Assembly: GCF_029846635.1 (NCBI RefSeq)
Contig: NZ_JARVTG010000001.1
Span: 3,276,001 to 3,340,000 of the forward strand
Direction of reading: 5' to 3'
DNA: 64,000 bases
Source of the DNA: Pokkaliibacter sp. MBI-7
Lineage (GTDB): Bacteria > Pseudomonadota > Gammaproteobacteria > Pseudomonadales > Balneatricaceae
This document shows positions 33,709 through 42,676 of this stretch, piece after piece; position 1 is the first letter of the stretch, and each line of letters begins with the position of its first letter. The notes beneath the pieces are model-generated. The model was not told the DNA's origin, made no database searches, and saw only the letters and a program-made list of their open reading frames with translations. Position numbers and translations under genes: made by a program.

Positions 33709-34476
33709 TCAGTTCAGCTCCACCAGATAGTGGAAATCATCACTGCGCACCCGGCTGGTACGGTACTCCACCGGTTTGCCATCCAGCGCTTTGGCAATAC
33801 GCTCCACTACTAATACTGGGGCCCCGGGTGGGATATCCAAGGCAGCCGCATCGTCAGTGTTGGCCAGATCGGCTTTGATACGGTCGCAGGCCTTGTGCAC
33901 GTTGACCTGATACTGCTGCTGATAAAAGTGATAGAGCGAATGGGGCAGCTCAGGCAGCAGATGCAGATCACCAAACAGGGCGTGCGGCAGCAGGATCTCT
34001 TCGCGGATACAGGGTTTGCCGTGCATCGCACGCAGGCGGTCAATACGGATCACCGGGCTGCCTTCAGCCAGGTTCAGTGCTTCGGCGATGCGCTGGTCGG
34101 CAGCGATTCTGCTCATACCGCGCAGCTGGGCATTAGGCAGCTCGGGGGTGCCGCCATCGGCGACGATATGGAAGAAATGGAACAGGGTCTGCTGCAGGGT
34201 GTGCTCGGACACGAAGGTGCCCACTCCCTGACGACGGAACAGGATATGTTCATCGGTCATGGCGTTCAGGGCCTTGCGTACCGTGCCCTGGCTGACGCCA
34301 AACAGATCAGCCAGCTGAAACTCACTGGGCAGCATCTCGCCGGCCTTCCAGCGGCCTTCAATAATGTACTGGGTAATCAGCTGCTGTACCTGTTTATACA
34401 GGGGCTGATACTGCGGGCCGCCGCTGGGGCTACCCGACGCAGATTGTGTAGGACTGGCTGCTGAACTTTCCATCAT
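33709..34476 (-). CDS. GntR/HutC-family regulator of the sugar island
   Basis: A 255-residue regulator. An N-terminal winged helix (about 25-90; PLYKQVQQLITQYIIEGRW, GEMLPSEFQLADLFGVSQGT, VRKALNAMTDEHI, RRQGVGTFVSEH) is followed by a UTRA effector domain (about 110-255; ADQRIAEALNLAEGSPVIRIDRLRAM and PVLVVERIAKALDGKPVEYRTS), so it is of the HutC subfamily. The effector is likely a pathway sugar acid. It is the first gene of the leftward unit. A perfect palindrome of HutC type (34706-34723) lies in the divergent region, suggesting repression of both directions, relieved by the ligand. Confidence 0.9.
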   Translation of the reverse strand: MMESSAASPTQSASGSPSGGPQYQPLYKQVQQLITQYIIEGRWKAGEMLPSEFQLADLFGVSQGTVRKALNAMTDEHILFRRQGVGTFVSEHTLQQTLFHFFHIVADGGTPELPNAQLRGMSRIAADQRIAEALNLAEGSPVIRIDRLRAMHGKPCIREEILLPHALFGDLHLLPELPHSLYHFYQQQYQVNVHKACDRIKADLANTDDAAALDIPPGAPVLVVERIAKALDGKPVEYRTSRVRSDDFHYLVELN

Positions 34477-34705
34477 GCTGCTCTATCACCTGTAGACCGC
34501 TGTGTTTTTCGCCCTGCTGAAGAGGCGCTTCAACAGCGTCTGAATTCGATTTGGACATGCTGCTTTATTCCACAGATAGCGAATTTTCGCTACCGGAAGC
34601 GCATCACTGGCGGTATTTCGCTGCAAGGCTGCGCAGTCGCTTCACCTTTTTTGCACCCTCTGAGTGAGAAGTTTTTGCTCGGGGGTTGCCAGTCGTTTTA
34701 ATTTC

Positions 34706-34723
34706 ATGTCTTATATAAGACAT
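34706..34723. promoter_or_regulatory. Perfect 18-bp palindrome, likely GntR operator
   Basis: ATGTCTTAT-ATAAGACAT reads the same on both strands. The core GTCTTATATAAGAC has the GT...AC form of HutC-subfamily operators. It is in the 351-bp space between the regulator start (34476) and the dehydratase start (34828), 104 nt before the latter. The rest of this space holds no gene. Confidence 0.7.
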
Positions 34724-34827
34724 ATAACACATGATAGCAGAGCACCCGTCAAGGGCTTTGCTGAAGTAAGGCCAAAATCAGCCTCAACCTGTTTGGCCGA
34801 CACCGGACAAGAATAAAGAACGGGCCT

Positions 34828-36549
34828 ATGACCAAGACACTTGAGAACCTGCGCAGCCAGCGCTGGTTTGCCGCGGACAACATGCGTGCCTTTGCCCACC
34901 GTCAGCGTACCCAGCAGACGGGCTATCGCCGTGAAGAGTTCATGGGCAAGCCGGTGATCGGCATCATCAACACCTGGAGCGATATCAGTACCTGTCACAA
35001 GCACCTGCGTGAGCGGGCGCAAAATGTGCGCGAAGGTATTATTCGGGCGGGTGGTTTTCCGCTGGAGCTGCCTGCCATGTCGCTGGGCGAGGTGATGGTC
35101 AAACCGACCACCATGCTGTATCGCAACTTCCTCGCCATGGAAGTGGAAGAGCTGCTACGCAGCCACCCCATTGACGGGGCGATTCTGATGGGCGGCTGTG
35201 ACAAGACCACCCCCGGCCTGTTGATGGGCGCTTTCAGTATGAATCTGCCGGCTATCTACATTCCTGCCGGTGCGACCCTGAGCGGCTGGTTCAAAGGGCA
35301 GAAGATTGGCACCGGCACCCATACCCGTAAGTTCTGGGACGAGAAGCGTGCCGGCAATCTGAGCGAGCAGGACTGGCTCAGGCTGGAGTCATCCATGACC
35401 CGTTCCCACGGCACCTGCAACACCATGGGTACCGCCTCGACCATGACCGCGATTGCCGAAGCACTGGGCATGACACTGCCCGGCGCCTGTACTATTCCGG
35501 CGGCCGATTCTGCCCACCCGCGGATGTGCTCGCTGGCCGGTGAGCGCATCGTGCAGATGGTGTGGGACGACCTCAAACCCAGCGATATCGTCAATGAAGC
35601 GGCCTTCGACAATGCCCTGATTACCTATATGGCCATGGGCGGCTCGACCAATGCCGCGGTGCATCTGCCCGCGATGGCCGGTAGGCTGGGGATCAGACTG
35701 CCTCTGGAACGGCTGGATTACTGGTCACAGCGGATTCCGGTGATTGCCAACTTGATGCCTTCCGGCAGTTATCTGATGGAAGACCTGTTCTACGCCGGTG
35801 GTCTGCCAGCACTGATGAGCCGTCTGGCGGGCTATCTCAATCTGGAGCAGCGCACCGTCAACGGCCGTACCCTCGGTAGCAATCTGGAAGACGCCGAGAT
35901 CTATAACGATGACGTGATCTGCACGCTCGATAATCCGATTACCAGTCAGGGCACGCTGGCTGTGCTGAAAGGCAACCTCAGCCCGACCGGCGCCGTGCTC
36001 AAACCCTCCGCAGCAACCCCGGCCCTGCTGAAACATCGTGGACAGGCGCTGGTGTTTGAAAACCACGCCGAAATGAATGCCCGTATTGATGATCCGGCGC
36101 TGGCGGTGGATGCCTCTACGGTACTGGTGCTGAAAAACGCCGGGCCGCAGGGCGGGCCGGGCATGCCGGAGTGGGGGGGCCTGCCGATTCCGAAGAAGCT
36201 GCTGCAGCAGGGCGTGCGTGACATGGTGCGCATCAGCGATGCGCGCATGAGCGGCACCCACTTCGGTACCTGTGTACTGCATGTGACCCCGGAATCCTAT
36301 ATCGGTGGCCCGCTGGCACTGGTGCAGACCGGTGACTGGATTGAGCTGGATGTGGATGCCCGTCGTCTGCATCTGTGCGTCGATGATGAGGAGCTGGCGC
36401 GCCGCAAGGCGGCCTGGCAGCCGCCGCAAGCCCATTACGAGCGCGGCTATGGTGCCATGTTCAGCCGTCATGTGACGCAGGCTGATCAGGGCTGTGACTT
36501 TGATTTTCTGCAGGGCAATGCGCCCGTTTCCGAACCGGAGATTTTCTGA
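34828..36549 (+). CDS. IlvD/Edd-family sugar-acid dehydratase
   Basis: A 573-residue Fe-S dehydratase of the IlvD/Edd family, sugar-acid branch. Cys ligands appear in NTWSDISTCHKHL (about 50-62), GGCDKTTPGLLMGA and SHGTCNTMGTASTM. The middle has PGACTIPAADSAHPRMC and the C-terminal active region MSGTHFGTCVLHVTPESYIGG (shown in part). These features match L-arabinonate/D-xylonate dehydratases and the 6-deoxy-6-sulfogluconate dehydratase. It turns an aldonate into a 2-keto-3-deoxy acid. It is the first gene of the rightward operon and overlaps the aldolase start by one base (TGATG). Confidence 0.92.
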   Translation: MTKTLENLRSQRWFAADNMRAFAHRQRTQQTGYRREEFMGKPVIGIINTWSDISTCHKHLRERAQNVREGIIRAGGFPLELPAMSLGEVMVKPTTMLYRNFLAMEVEELLRSHPIDGAILMGGCDKTTPGLLMGAFSMNLPAIYIPAGATLSGWFKGQKIGTGTHTRKFWDEKRAGNLSEQDWLRLESSMTRSHGTCNTMGTASTMTAIAEALGMTLPGACTIPAADSAHPRMCSLAGERIVQMVWDDLKPSDIVNEAAFDNALITYMAMGGSTNAAVHLPAMAGRLGIRLPLERLDYWSQRIPVIANLMPSGSYLMEDLFYAGGLPALMSRLAGYLNLEQRTVNGRTLGSNLEDAEIYNDDVICTLDNPITSQGTLAVLKGNLSPTGAVLKPSAATPALLKHRGQALVFENHAEMNARIDDPALAVDASTVLVLKNAGPQGGPGMPEWGGLPIPKKLLQQGVRDMVRISDARMSGTHFGTCVLHVTPESYIGGPLALVQTGDWIELDVDARRLHLCVDDEELARRKAAWQPPQAHYERGYGAMFSRHVTQADQGCDFDFLQGNAPVSEPEIF

Positions 36550-37328
36550 TGAGCCTGAACAATACCTTTAAAAACAAACTCCTGGCTGGTCAGCGTCAAT
36601 TGGGTGGGTGGAGCCTGTCGGGCAGCGCAACCATTGCCGAGGCCATGGCTCATCTGGATTACGACTATCTGGTACTGGACCTGGAACATGGTCCCAGCAG
36701 TACTCAGGATTTACTGCAGTTACTGCGCGCCGTGGAGCAGACGACCACCCAGCCGGTAGTGCGTATGGCCAGCCATGACCCTATTGCCATCAAGCAGGCA
36801 CTGGATCTGGGCGCCATGAACCTGTACTTCCCCTTTGTCGAAAACGTCGCCGAAGCCGAAGCCATCGTGCAGGCGGCTTTCTATCCTCCCGCCGGGCGTC
36901 GTGGTTTTGCCAAAATGCACCGCGCCAGTCGCTACGGCACCCGTACCACCTATGTCGAAGACGCTAACGATGCCATCTGCCTGATGGCGCAGCTGGAAAC
37001 GCCCGAAGCGCTGGCTCAGGCGGTTGAGATTGGGAAGGTGCCCGGCATCAGTGCTGTGTTTATCGGCCCCGGTGATCTGTCGGCTGCGCTGGGCCTGCAC
37101 GGTCAGGTCAATCACCCGGAAGTGCGTCAGCTGGCTGCTGACACCGTAGCGCGCTGCCGCGAGGCCGGCATTGCTGTGGGCACCGTCGTGCCGGCACCTG
37201 CTGATGCGGTATGGGCGTTCGGGGTGGGTTTCAGCTACGTCTCCATTGCTAATGATGTGGCCAGTCTGCTGACCAAGTGTCGCGAACATCTGGCCGACGC
37301 CCGCCAGGGGCTCGGGGAGGCGCTATGA
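36549..37328 (+). CDS. HpcH/HpaI-family 2-keto-3-deoxy sugar-acid aldolase
   Basis: A 259-residue class II aldolase. LVLDLEHGPSSTQDL (about 40-54) with acid ligand and catalytic His, RMASHDPIAIKQALDLGA with the substrate Arg, FYPPAGRRGFAKMHRASRYG, LMAQLETPEAL with the metal Glu, and ISAVFIGPGDLSAALG with metal Asp. It splits a 2-keto-3-deoxy acid to pyruvate and an aldehyde. The same family gives KDSG aldolase of sulfo-ED and KDX-type aldolases. No second-dehydratase gene of a Weimberg route is seen, so cleavage is the likely fate. Its TGA overlaps the next ATG (ATGA). Confidence 0.9.
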   Translation: MSLNNTFKNKLLAGQRQLGGWSLSGSATIAEAMAHLDYDYLVLDLEHGPSSTQDLLQLLRAVEQTTTQPVVRMASHDPIAIKQALDLGAMNLYFPFVENVAEAEAIVQAAFYPPAGRRGFAKMHRASRYGTRTTYVEDANDAICLMAQLETPEALAQAVEIGKVPGISAVFIGPGDLSAALGLHGQVNHPEVRQLAADTVARCREAGIAVGTVVPAPADAVWAFGVGFSYVSIANDVASLLTKCREHLADARQGLGEAL

Positions 37329-37882
37329 CCGGCCTCAATCTGCTGCGCAACGGACTGAGACGGCTCAATCTCGGCCTGCTCAGTATCGCCAAATACCTGT
37401 CACTGACACTGGTGGCGGTGATGACGCTGGTGATCCTGCTGCAGGTGGTGTGCCGCTATGTGTTCAATGATGCGCTGGCATGGACCGAAGAAGCCGGGCG
37501 CTACATGATGGTGTGGATGACCTTCATCGCCCTGCCCATCGTCTGCTACAAGGGCCAGCACGCCGCACTGGACTTCTTCTCCCACCTGCTCTGGCGGCGT
37601 ACCCGCTATTTACTGGAGATCGTGCTGTATGTGCTGATCATGGTGGTGCTGTTCTTTGCACTGGAGAAGAGCTGGCTGTTTGCCAGCAAGGGCGCGCGCA
37701 TTTTCGCCACCTCGCTGCCTATCACCAAGTACTGGGTCTACCTGTCGATGCCTATCGGTTTTGGCCTGTCGATGCTGGTGTATGTGGAACTCATTCTTGA
37801 CGCCATCACCGGATTGTTACCGGAGCGGCGTCAGGCACAGCTGCAGGCCCAGCCGGGTCAGGCGCTGTGGAAGCAGCTGTAA
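37325..37882 (+). CDS. TRAP transporter small membrane subunit (DctQ-like)
   Basis: A 185-residue protein with four membrane segments: YLSLTLVAVMTLVILLQVVC, a helix before WTEEAGRYMMVWMTFIALPI, LEIVLYVLIMVVLFFAL and YWVYLSMPIGFGLSMLVYVE. WTEEAGRYMMVWMTF is the DctQ signature. It pairs with the large subunit gene 13 nt downstream. The start at 37325 overlaps the aldolase stop, giving translational coupling; the longer frame from 37277 is not used. Confidence 0.9.
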   Translation: MTGLNLLRNGLRRLNLGLLSIAKYLSLTLVAVMTLVILLQVVCRYVFNDALAWTEEAGRYMMVWMTFIALPIVCYKGQHAALDFFSHLLWRRTRYLLEIVLYVLIMVVLFFALEKSWLFASKGARIFATSLPITKYWVYLSMPIGFGLSMLVYVELILDAITGLLPERRQAQLQAQPGQALWKQL

Positions 37883-37895
37883 GGAGGGCCTAAGC

Positions 37896-39182
37896 ATGTC
37901 TCTGGCATTTTTCTGGGTACTGCTGGCGTCCATGGCGATTGGCCTGCCGGTGGCGTTTGCGATGTTACTGGCACCGGGCATCAGTCTGGTGCTGGAAGGC
38001 AAGGAAGCCTTCTTCCTGATGCTGACGCAGCGACTGTATAACGGGATCGACAGCTTCCCACTGATGGCGGTGCCGTTCTTTATGCTGGCCGGCGAGATTA
38101 TGAACCGCAGCGGTATCACCCTGGGGCTGGTGAACTTCAGTCAGGCGTTTATCGGCCATCTGCGCGGCGGGCTGGCACAGATCAATATTCTCTCTTCCAT
38201 GCTGTTTGCTGGCCTCAGTGGCTCCGCCGTGGCTGACTGTTCGACCCTTGGCAAGATGCTGATTCCGGCCATGGAGCAGAACGGCTACAGCCGCAAGTTT
38301 GCTGCGGCCGTCACGGCAGCGTCCTCCATCATCGGGCCGATCATTCCGCCCAGCGGCATCATGATTCTCTATGCCTATGTGATGAACGTGTCGGTCGGCG
38401 GTTTATTCGCCGCAGGCATTGTGCCCGGCGCAATGATCGGTGGCGGCATGATGGCCATGACCTGGCTGCTGGCCAAACGCCGTAACTATCCGGTCGCGGC
38501 CGAGAAGGCCAGCTGGAAACAGCGCGGCAAAGCCACCAAGGAAGCGTTCTGGCCGCTGATGACACCGGTGATTCTGCTCGGCGGTATTCTTTCGGGCATT
38601 TTCACCCCTACGGAAGCGGCAGCGGTATCGGCAGCCTATGCGCTGGTGATCAGCCTGCTCAGCCGGGAGATGACCTGGAAGGATCTGCCGGGGGTGCTCT
38701 ATGACACGGCCAAAAGCTCTGCGGTCATCCTGTTCCTGGTGGGGTCTGCGGTGGCGTTTTCCTCGGTCGTCAGCCTGTCCGGCACGCCGCAGAAGATCGC
38801 CCAGCTGGTGCTGGAAGTCACTCACAACCCACTGCTGCTGTTACTGATCATCAATATCGTGCTGCTGATTGTCGGCATGTTCCTTGATGCCGGCCCGGCG
38901 ATTCTGATTCTGGGTCCGATTCTTGGGCCGGTACTGATGCAGAACGGCATTGATCCACTGCACTTCGCCATCGTTATGTGCGTGAACCTGACCATTGGTC
39001 TGGCGACGCCGCCGATGGGGCTGGTGCTGTTTGTCGCCTCCAGTATCAGCAACACCCGGGTGGAAACCATTGCCCGCGAGATGTTGCCTTATCTGGCGGT
39101 GCATATCGCGGTGATTGCACTGATCACCTATATCCCGGCGTTGACCCTGACGCTGCCAAGACTGTTCGGTTTTGCCGGATAA
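37896..39182 (+). CDS. TRAP transporter large membrane subunit (DctM-like)
   Basis: A 428-residue protein with about 12 membrane segments. FFMLAGEIMNRSGITLGLV, GGLAQINILSSMLFAGLSGSA and ATPPMGLVLFVASSISNTRV are DctM-type motifs. It imports the organic anion bound by the periplasmic protein using a sodium gradient. The ATG at 37896 is chosen because AAGGAGGG lies 8 nt before it, right after the small subunit; a frame open further upstream is an artefact of overlap. Confidence 0.93.
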   Translation: MSLAFFWVLLASMAIGLPVAFAMLLAPGISLVLEGKEAFFLMLTQRLYNGIDSFPLMAVPFFMLAGEIMNRSGITLGLVNFSQAFIGHLRGGLAQINILSSMLFAGLSGSAVADCSTLGKMLIPAMEQNGYSRKFAAAVTAASSIIGPIIPPSGIMILYAYVMNVSVGGLFAAGIVPGAMIGGGMMAMTWLLAKRRNYPVAAEKASWKQRGKATKEAFWPLMTPVILLGGILSGIFTPTEAAAVSAAYALVISLLSREMTWKDLPGVLYDTAKSSAVILFLVGSAVAFSSVVSLSGTPQKIAQLVLEVTHNPLLLLLIINIVLLIVGMFLDAGPAILILGPILGPVLMQNGIDPLHFAIVMCVNLTIGLATPPMGLVLFVASSISNTRVETIAREMLPYLAVHIAVIALITYIPALTLTLPRLFGFAG

Positions 39183-39253
39183 CAGCCGTGCCCGGCGTGG
39201 TCGGGCCTGCTGCTACTGTAACGATGCATAAAAACAACTATGGAGTACCCGTT

Positions 39254-40318
39254 ATGCCGAAGCATTCCACACTCAAACCTGTTGCTGCAGCCGTCAAAAC
39301 ACTGGCTCTGGCTGGCCTGCTGGGTGGCGCCGCACTGAATCCGCTGGCCGCCAGTGCCGCCGATTTCACCTTCAATCTGGTTCATCTGTCCAACACCGAT
39401 GATGAAGACTACGACGGTGCGCTGGTATTCAAAGACTACGTGGAATCACACTCCAACGGACGTATTGCGGTGCAGCTCTATCCCGGTGGTCAGCTGTGTG
39501 GTGCGCCGGTGGAGTGTATCGAGTCGCTGCAGTCCAATCTGATTCAGATTTTCCAGGCCACCACCGGCGGCGTTTCCAACGTATTCCCCGAAATTCAGGC
39601 GCTGGACGTGCCCTATATGTTCCCCTCTGACCGGGTGGCCGAGTGTGCTCTGGGTGGCCCACTGGTCGGCGAGCTGCGTGAAGAAGTGCTGAAGCGCACC
39701 GGCTCCATGCGTCTGATGACCATCGGCAATACCGGCGGCTGGCGCAACTTCGCCACCGTCAGCAAACAGATCAAGAGCCCGGCTGACGTCAAAGGCATGA
39801 AGATCCGTACCATCAACTCCCCGATTCAGATGGAGCTGGTGAAGAACATGGGTGGCACCCCGACACCGATCGGCTGGTCTGAGGTCTACACCTCACTGGC
39901 CACCGGCGTGATCGAAGGCACCAAGAACGGCATCACCGACATCATGAGTGCCAAGCTGAACGAGCACATCAAGTACATCACCCTGGACGGTCACGGCTAC
40001 ATGGGCTCCATGTGGTGGATGAATCAGGAGGCCTTTGCCGAGCTGCCGGATGATCTTAAGCAGGTCGTTGATGATGGCTTCGACGCGCTGCGCTGGACCA
40101 CCATCGTGATGCCCAAGCGTCGCCAGATTGAAGCTTACGAGGCGTTCAAGAAAGGCGGCGGCACGGTCTATACCCCGTCCGAGCAGGAGAAGGCCGAGTT
40201 TGTCAAAGCCGCCGAGCCGATTCACAAGTGGTTTTCCGACCAGTACGGCAGCAAGTGGCTGGATACCGTACAAAATGCGGTCAACAGCTGTGAAGCCAGC
40301 CTGAAACCTGCTGGCTGA
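39254..40318 (+). CDS. TRAP periplasmic substrate-binding protein (DctP-like)
   Basis: A 354-residue exported protein; signal peptide about 1-37 ending NPLAASA-ADF. The mature domain has AADFTFNLVHLSNTDDED, VQLYPGGQLCG, and MKIRTINSPIQMELVKNMGG, in which the Arg (about 179) is where DctP proteins hold the carboxylate of the ligand; GVIEGTKNGITDIMS follows. It binds a sugar acid or anionic sugar, such as a sulfonated sugar if sulfo-ED is right. A long ORF reaching upstream to 38978 is only an overlap. A stem-loop lies after its stop. Confidence 0.92.
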   Translation: MPKHSTLKPVAAAVKTLALAGLLGGAALNPLAASAADFTFNLVHLSNTDDEDYDGALVFKDYVESHSNGRIAVQLYPGGQLCGAPVECIESLQSNLIQIFQATTGGVSNVFPEIQALDVPYMFPSDRVAECALGGPLVGELREEVLKRTGSMRLMTIGNTGGWRNFATVSKQIKSPADVKGMKIRTINSPIQMELVKNMGGTPTPIGWSEVYTSLATGVIEGTKNGITDIMSAKLNEHIKYITLDGHGYMGSMWWMNQEAFAELPDDLKQVVDDGFDALRWTTIVMPKRRQIEAYEAFKKGGGTVYTPSEQEKAEFVKAAEPIHKWFSDQYGSKWLDTVQNAVNSCEASLKPAG

Positions 40319-40346
40319 TAACACCTTCATAGCCGCGTGCGCGGCA

Positions 40347-40370
40347 GGCGGTAAGCCATCGCTTACCGCC
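40347..40370. terminator. Hairpin between DctP and GH31 genes
   Basis: A perfect 10-bp stem (GGCGGTAAGC / GCTTACCGCC) with a 4-nt loop, 28 nt past the DctP stop. No T-run follows, so it is more likely to protect or partly attenuate the mRNA end (giving more binding protein) than to end transcription before the glycosidase gene. Confidence 0.5.
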
Positions 40371-40469
40371 GCTATTCAGTAGTACCGATATGAGTAGTTA
40401 CCCTGTCTCATCTGCGCTCCGGTGCAGGTGACGGGGAGCTGCTGCCCTGAGAAAGACTGATTCGAGACG

Positions 40470-42674
40470 ATGACGATGGACTTTACCGAGTTTCAACGCC
40501 TGCAGGGTCTGACCCTGAGCCGACAGGACCACCAGCAGGTGTACTTCAGCTGCGGTGAACATGTGCTGGAAGTGACGGCCTGGACGCCGACCACTCTGCG
40601 TCTTCGTTGCCTGAGCGGTGGCGATGTGGCGGGACGTGATCAGCGGCTGGCGGGTTACGGTCTGCTGGCCAGTCAGGCCAGTGGTCGCTTTCAGGCGGTA
40701 CGTGAAGTACAGGGCGGCTTCGAGCTGGATACCGGTGCCTGCGTACTGAAGCTGGATGCCGATACGTTCCGGCTGGAGCTGCATCGCCATGGTCAGCTGC
40801 GTCTGCAATCGGTCACTGATGAACATTTCCGCGGCTGGGCGCGGATACCTAATCTGGCCCGTCATGAGACCAGCGGCCACTGGATGCTGAGTCTGGCACT
40901 GCAGTCGGATACCGCCGTTTATGGTCTGGGTGAGAAATTTACAGCCCTTAACAAGCGCGGTCAGCTGGTCACCAGCTATGTGGAGGACGCGCTGGGGGTC
41001 AATACCGAGCTGGCCTACAAAAATACCCCCTTTGCCTGGAGCCCTGAAGGCTGGGGCCTGTATGTGCATACCACGGCCAACGTGCAGCACGGCGTCGGCT
41101 ATGGCCAGTGGAGCCATCGCAGCTACGGGCTGGTGGTGGAAGAGCAGGTGCTGGATGTCTTTCTGTTTGCCGAAGACAGTCCGGCGGAACTGCTGCGGGC
41201 CTACACCGATCTGACCGGTAAGGCTCCAGCGGTGCCACTGTGGTCACTGGGCGTCTGGGTCAGCCGTGCCTATTACCGCACCGAAGAGGAAATCATGGCC
41301 GCCGCCAACGAGCTGCGCGACAAGGATTTCCCGGCTGACGTCATCACTTTCGACGGTCGTGCCTGGCAGGACACACCAACCCGTTACAACTTCGAGTGGG
41401 ACCCTAGCCGCTATCCTGACCCCGCGCGTGTGGTCAGTCAGCTGAAAGAACTGGACTTCAAGGTCTGCTGCTGGGAATACCCGCTGGTTTCGGTCAACAA
41501 CAAGGACTTCGAGGCGATGTCTGCCAAAGGCTGGTTCCTCAAGGATCAGCACGGCGACACCCTGCGTTATGCCTGGGATACCTCGGCCAAGACCAGCCCC
41601 TTTGGCAATGTACTGACGCCGCTGCCGGTGTCGGGCATTCTCGACTTTACCCATCCGGATGCTTACGCCTACTGGCGTGACAAGCACAACGAGCTGTTTG
41701 CCGTGGGTGTCGATGTGATGAAGGTAGACTTCGGCGAGCAGGTGCCCGCTGAGGCTGTTGCTTACAACGGCGAGTCGGGCCGTCTGCTGCATAACGTCTA
41801 TCCGATGCTCTACAACCAGTGCGTCTATGAAGCCAGCGCCGGCTTCCATGGTGATCAGGCCTGTGTCTGGGGCCGCGCGGGCTGGACGGGCAGCCATCGC
41901 TATCCACTGCAGTGGGGCGGTGATCCGCAGAGCGACTGGGAAGGTCTGGCGGGTAGCATCCGCGGCGGGCTGTCGTGGGGTATGAGCGGTGCGCCTTATC
42001 ACTCCACCGATGTGGGTGGTTTCTACGGCAAGGAGCAGCCCAGTGGTGAGCTGTATCTGCGCTGGGTGCAGGCCAGCATCTTCTCTTCCCACTTCCGTAT
42101 TCACGGCATCGGCATGCGTGAGCCCTGGTGCTTCGGGCCAGAGATCGAGCAACTGGCGCGTGCCCAGTTCAAGTTCCGCTACCGTCTGATTCCCTATCTG
42201 ATGGGCGCGGTGGAGGAGGCTGTGCGTACGTCTCAGCCGGTGATGCGCGCCATGGCCATGGCGTTCCCCGCCGATGTGATCGCCCGTCAGTTCGAGACGC
42301 AATTCATGTGCGGCCCGTCACTGCTGGTGGCTCCAGTGCTGCAGGCTGGTGGCAAGGTGAAGGTCTGGCTGCCGGAAGGTGACTGGTATCACCTGTGGAG
42401 TGGTCAGCATTATCAGGGCAATCAGCTGCTGGAGCTGAGCGCTGATCTGGAGCAGATTCCGGTGTTCGGTCGTGGCGGTCATGCCCTGCCACTGGGGCCA
42501 GAAGTGTCTCATACCGGACAGATCTCAGCCGATGCGCTGATCAATGAGCTGGTGTGCTTTGGTGAGGTGACTGCGCCGATCTGTATCTGGCAGCAGGCGC
42601 TGCGTCTGCAGGATGGCCAGCTGCACAGTCAGCAGCAGGCCGACATTGTGCTGCGCCAGCTGGCAGAGGGCTGA
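40470..42674 (+). CDS. GH31 alpha-glycosidase (alpha-xylosidase-like)
   Basis: A 734-residue cytoplasmic (no signal) retaining alpha-glycosidase of GH31. The nucleophile motif DVMKVDFGEQVP (Asp near 420) resembles YicI KTDFGERIP, including its Lys two before the Asp. Further motifs are RGGLSWGMSGAPYHSTDVGG (acid/base Asp before and substrate loops), SSHFRIHGIG and a C-terminal barrel with APVLQAGGKVKVWLPEGDW. The region before the nucleophile reads TFDGRAWQDTPTRYNFEWD, which differs from YicI (CFWM) and from sulfoquinovosidase YihQ (R-x-x-W). It should release a free sugar for the adjacent dehydrogenase. Both an alpha-xylosidase and a sulfosugar glycosidase are possible. It is in the operon between DctP and the exporter gene. 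Confidence 0.88.
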   Translation: MTMDFTEFQRLQGLTLSRQDHQQVYFSCGEHVLEVTAWTPTTLRLRCLSGGDVAGRDQRLAGYGLLASQASGRFQAVREVQGGFELDTGACVLKLDADTFRLELHRHGQLRLQSVTDEHFRGWARIPNLARHETSGHWMLSLALQSDTAVYGLGEKFTALNKRGQLVTSYVEDALGVNTELAYKNTPFAWSPEGWGLYVHTTANVQHGVGYGQWSHRSYGLVVEEQVLDVFLFAEDSPAELLRAYTDLTGKAPAVPLWSLGVWVSRAYYRTEEEIMAAANELRDKDFPADVITFDGRAWQDTPTRYNFEWDPSRYPDPARVVSQLKELDFKVCCWEYPLVSVNNKDFEAMSAKGWFLKDQHGDTLRYAWDTSAKTSPFGNVLTPLPVSGILDFTHPDAYAYWRDKHNELFAVGVDVMKVDFGEQVPAEAVAYNGESGRLLHNVYPMLYNQCVYEASAGFHGDQACVWGRAGWTGSHRYPLQWGGDPQSDWEGLAGSIRGGLSWGMSGAPYHSTDVGGFYGKEQPSGELYLRWVQASIFSSHFRIHGIGMREPWCFGPEIEQLARAQFKFRYRLIPYLMGAVEEAVRTSQPVMRAMAMAFPADVIARQFETQFMCGPSLLVAPVLQAGGKVKVWLPEGDWYHLWSGQHYQGNQLLELSADLEQIPVFGRGGHALPLGPEVSHTGQISADALINELVCFGEVTAPICIWQQALRLQDGQLHSQQQADIVLRQLAEG

Positions 42675-42676
42675 GC

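Noticed and set aside
37656..37895. Extended N-terminus for the TRAP large subunit
   Set aside because: This stretch overlaps the small-subunit gene in another frame; AAGGAGGG before 37896 marks the real start.
40470..42674. Calling the GH31 enzyme a sulfoquinovosidase
   Set aside because: The R-x-x-W and Tyr residues that hold the sulfonate in YihQ are not found; left open as a possibility, not named.
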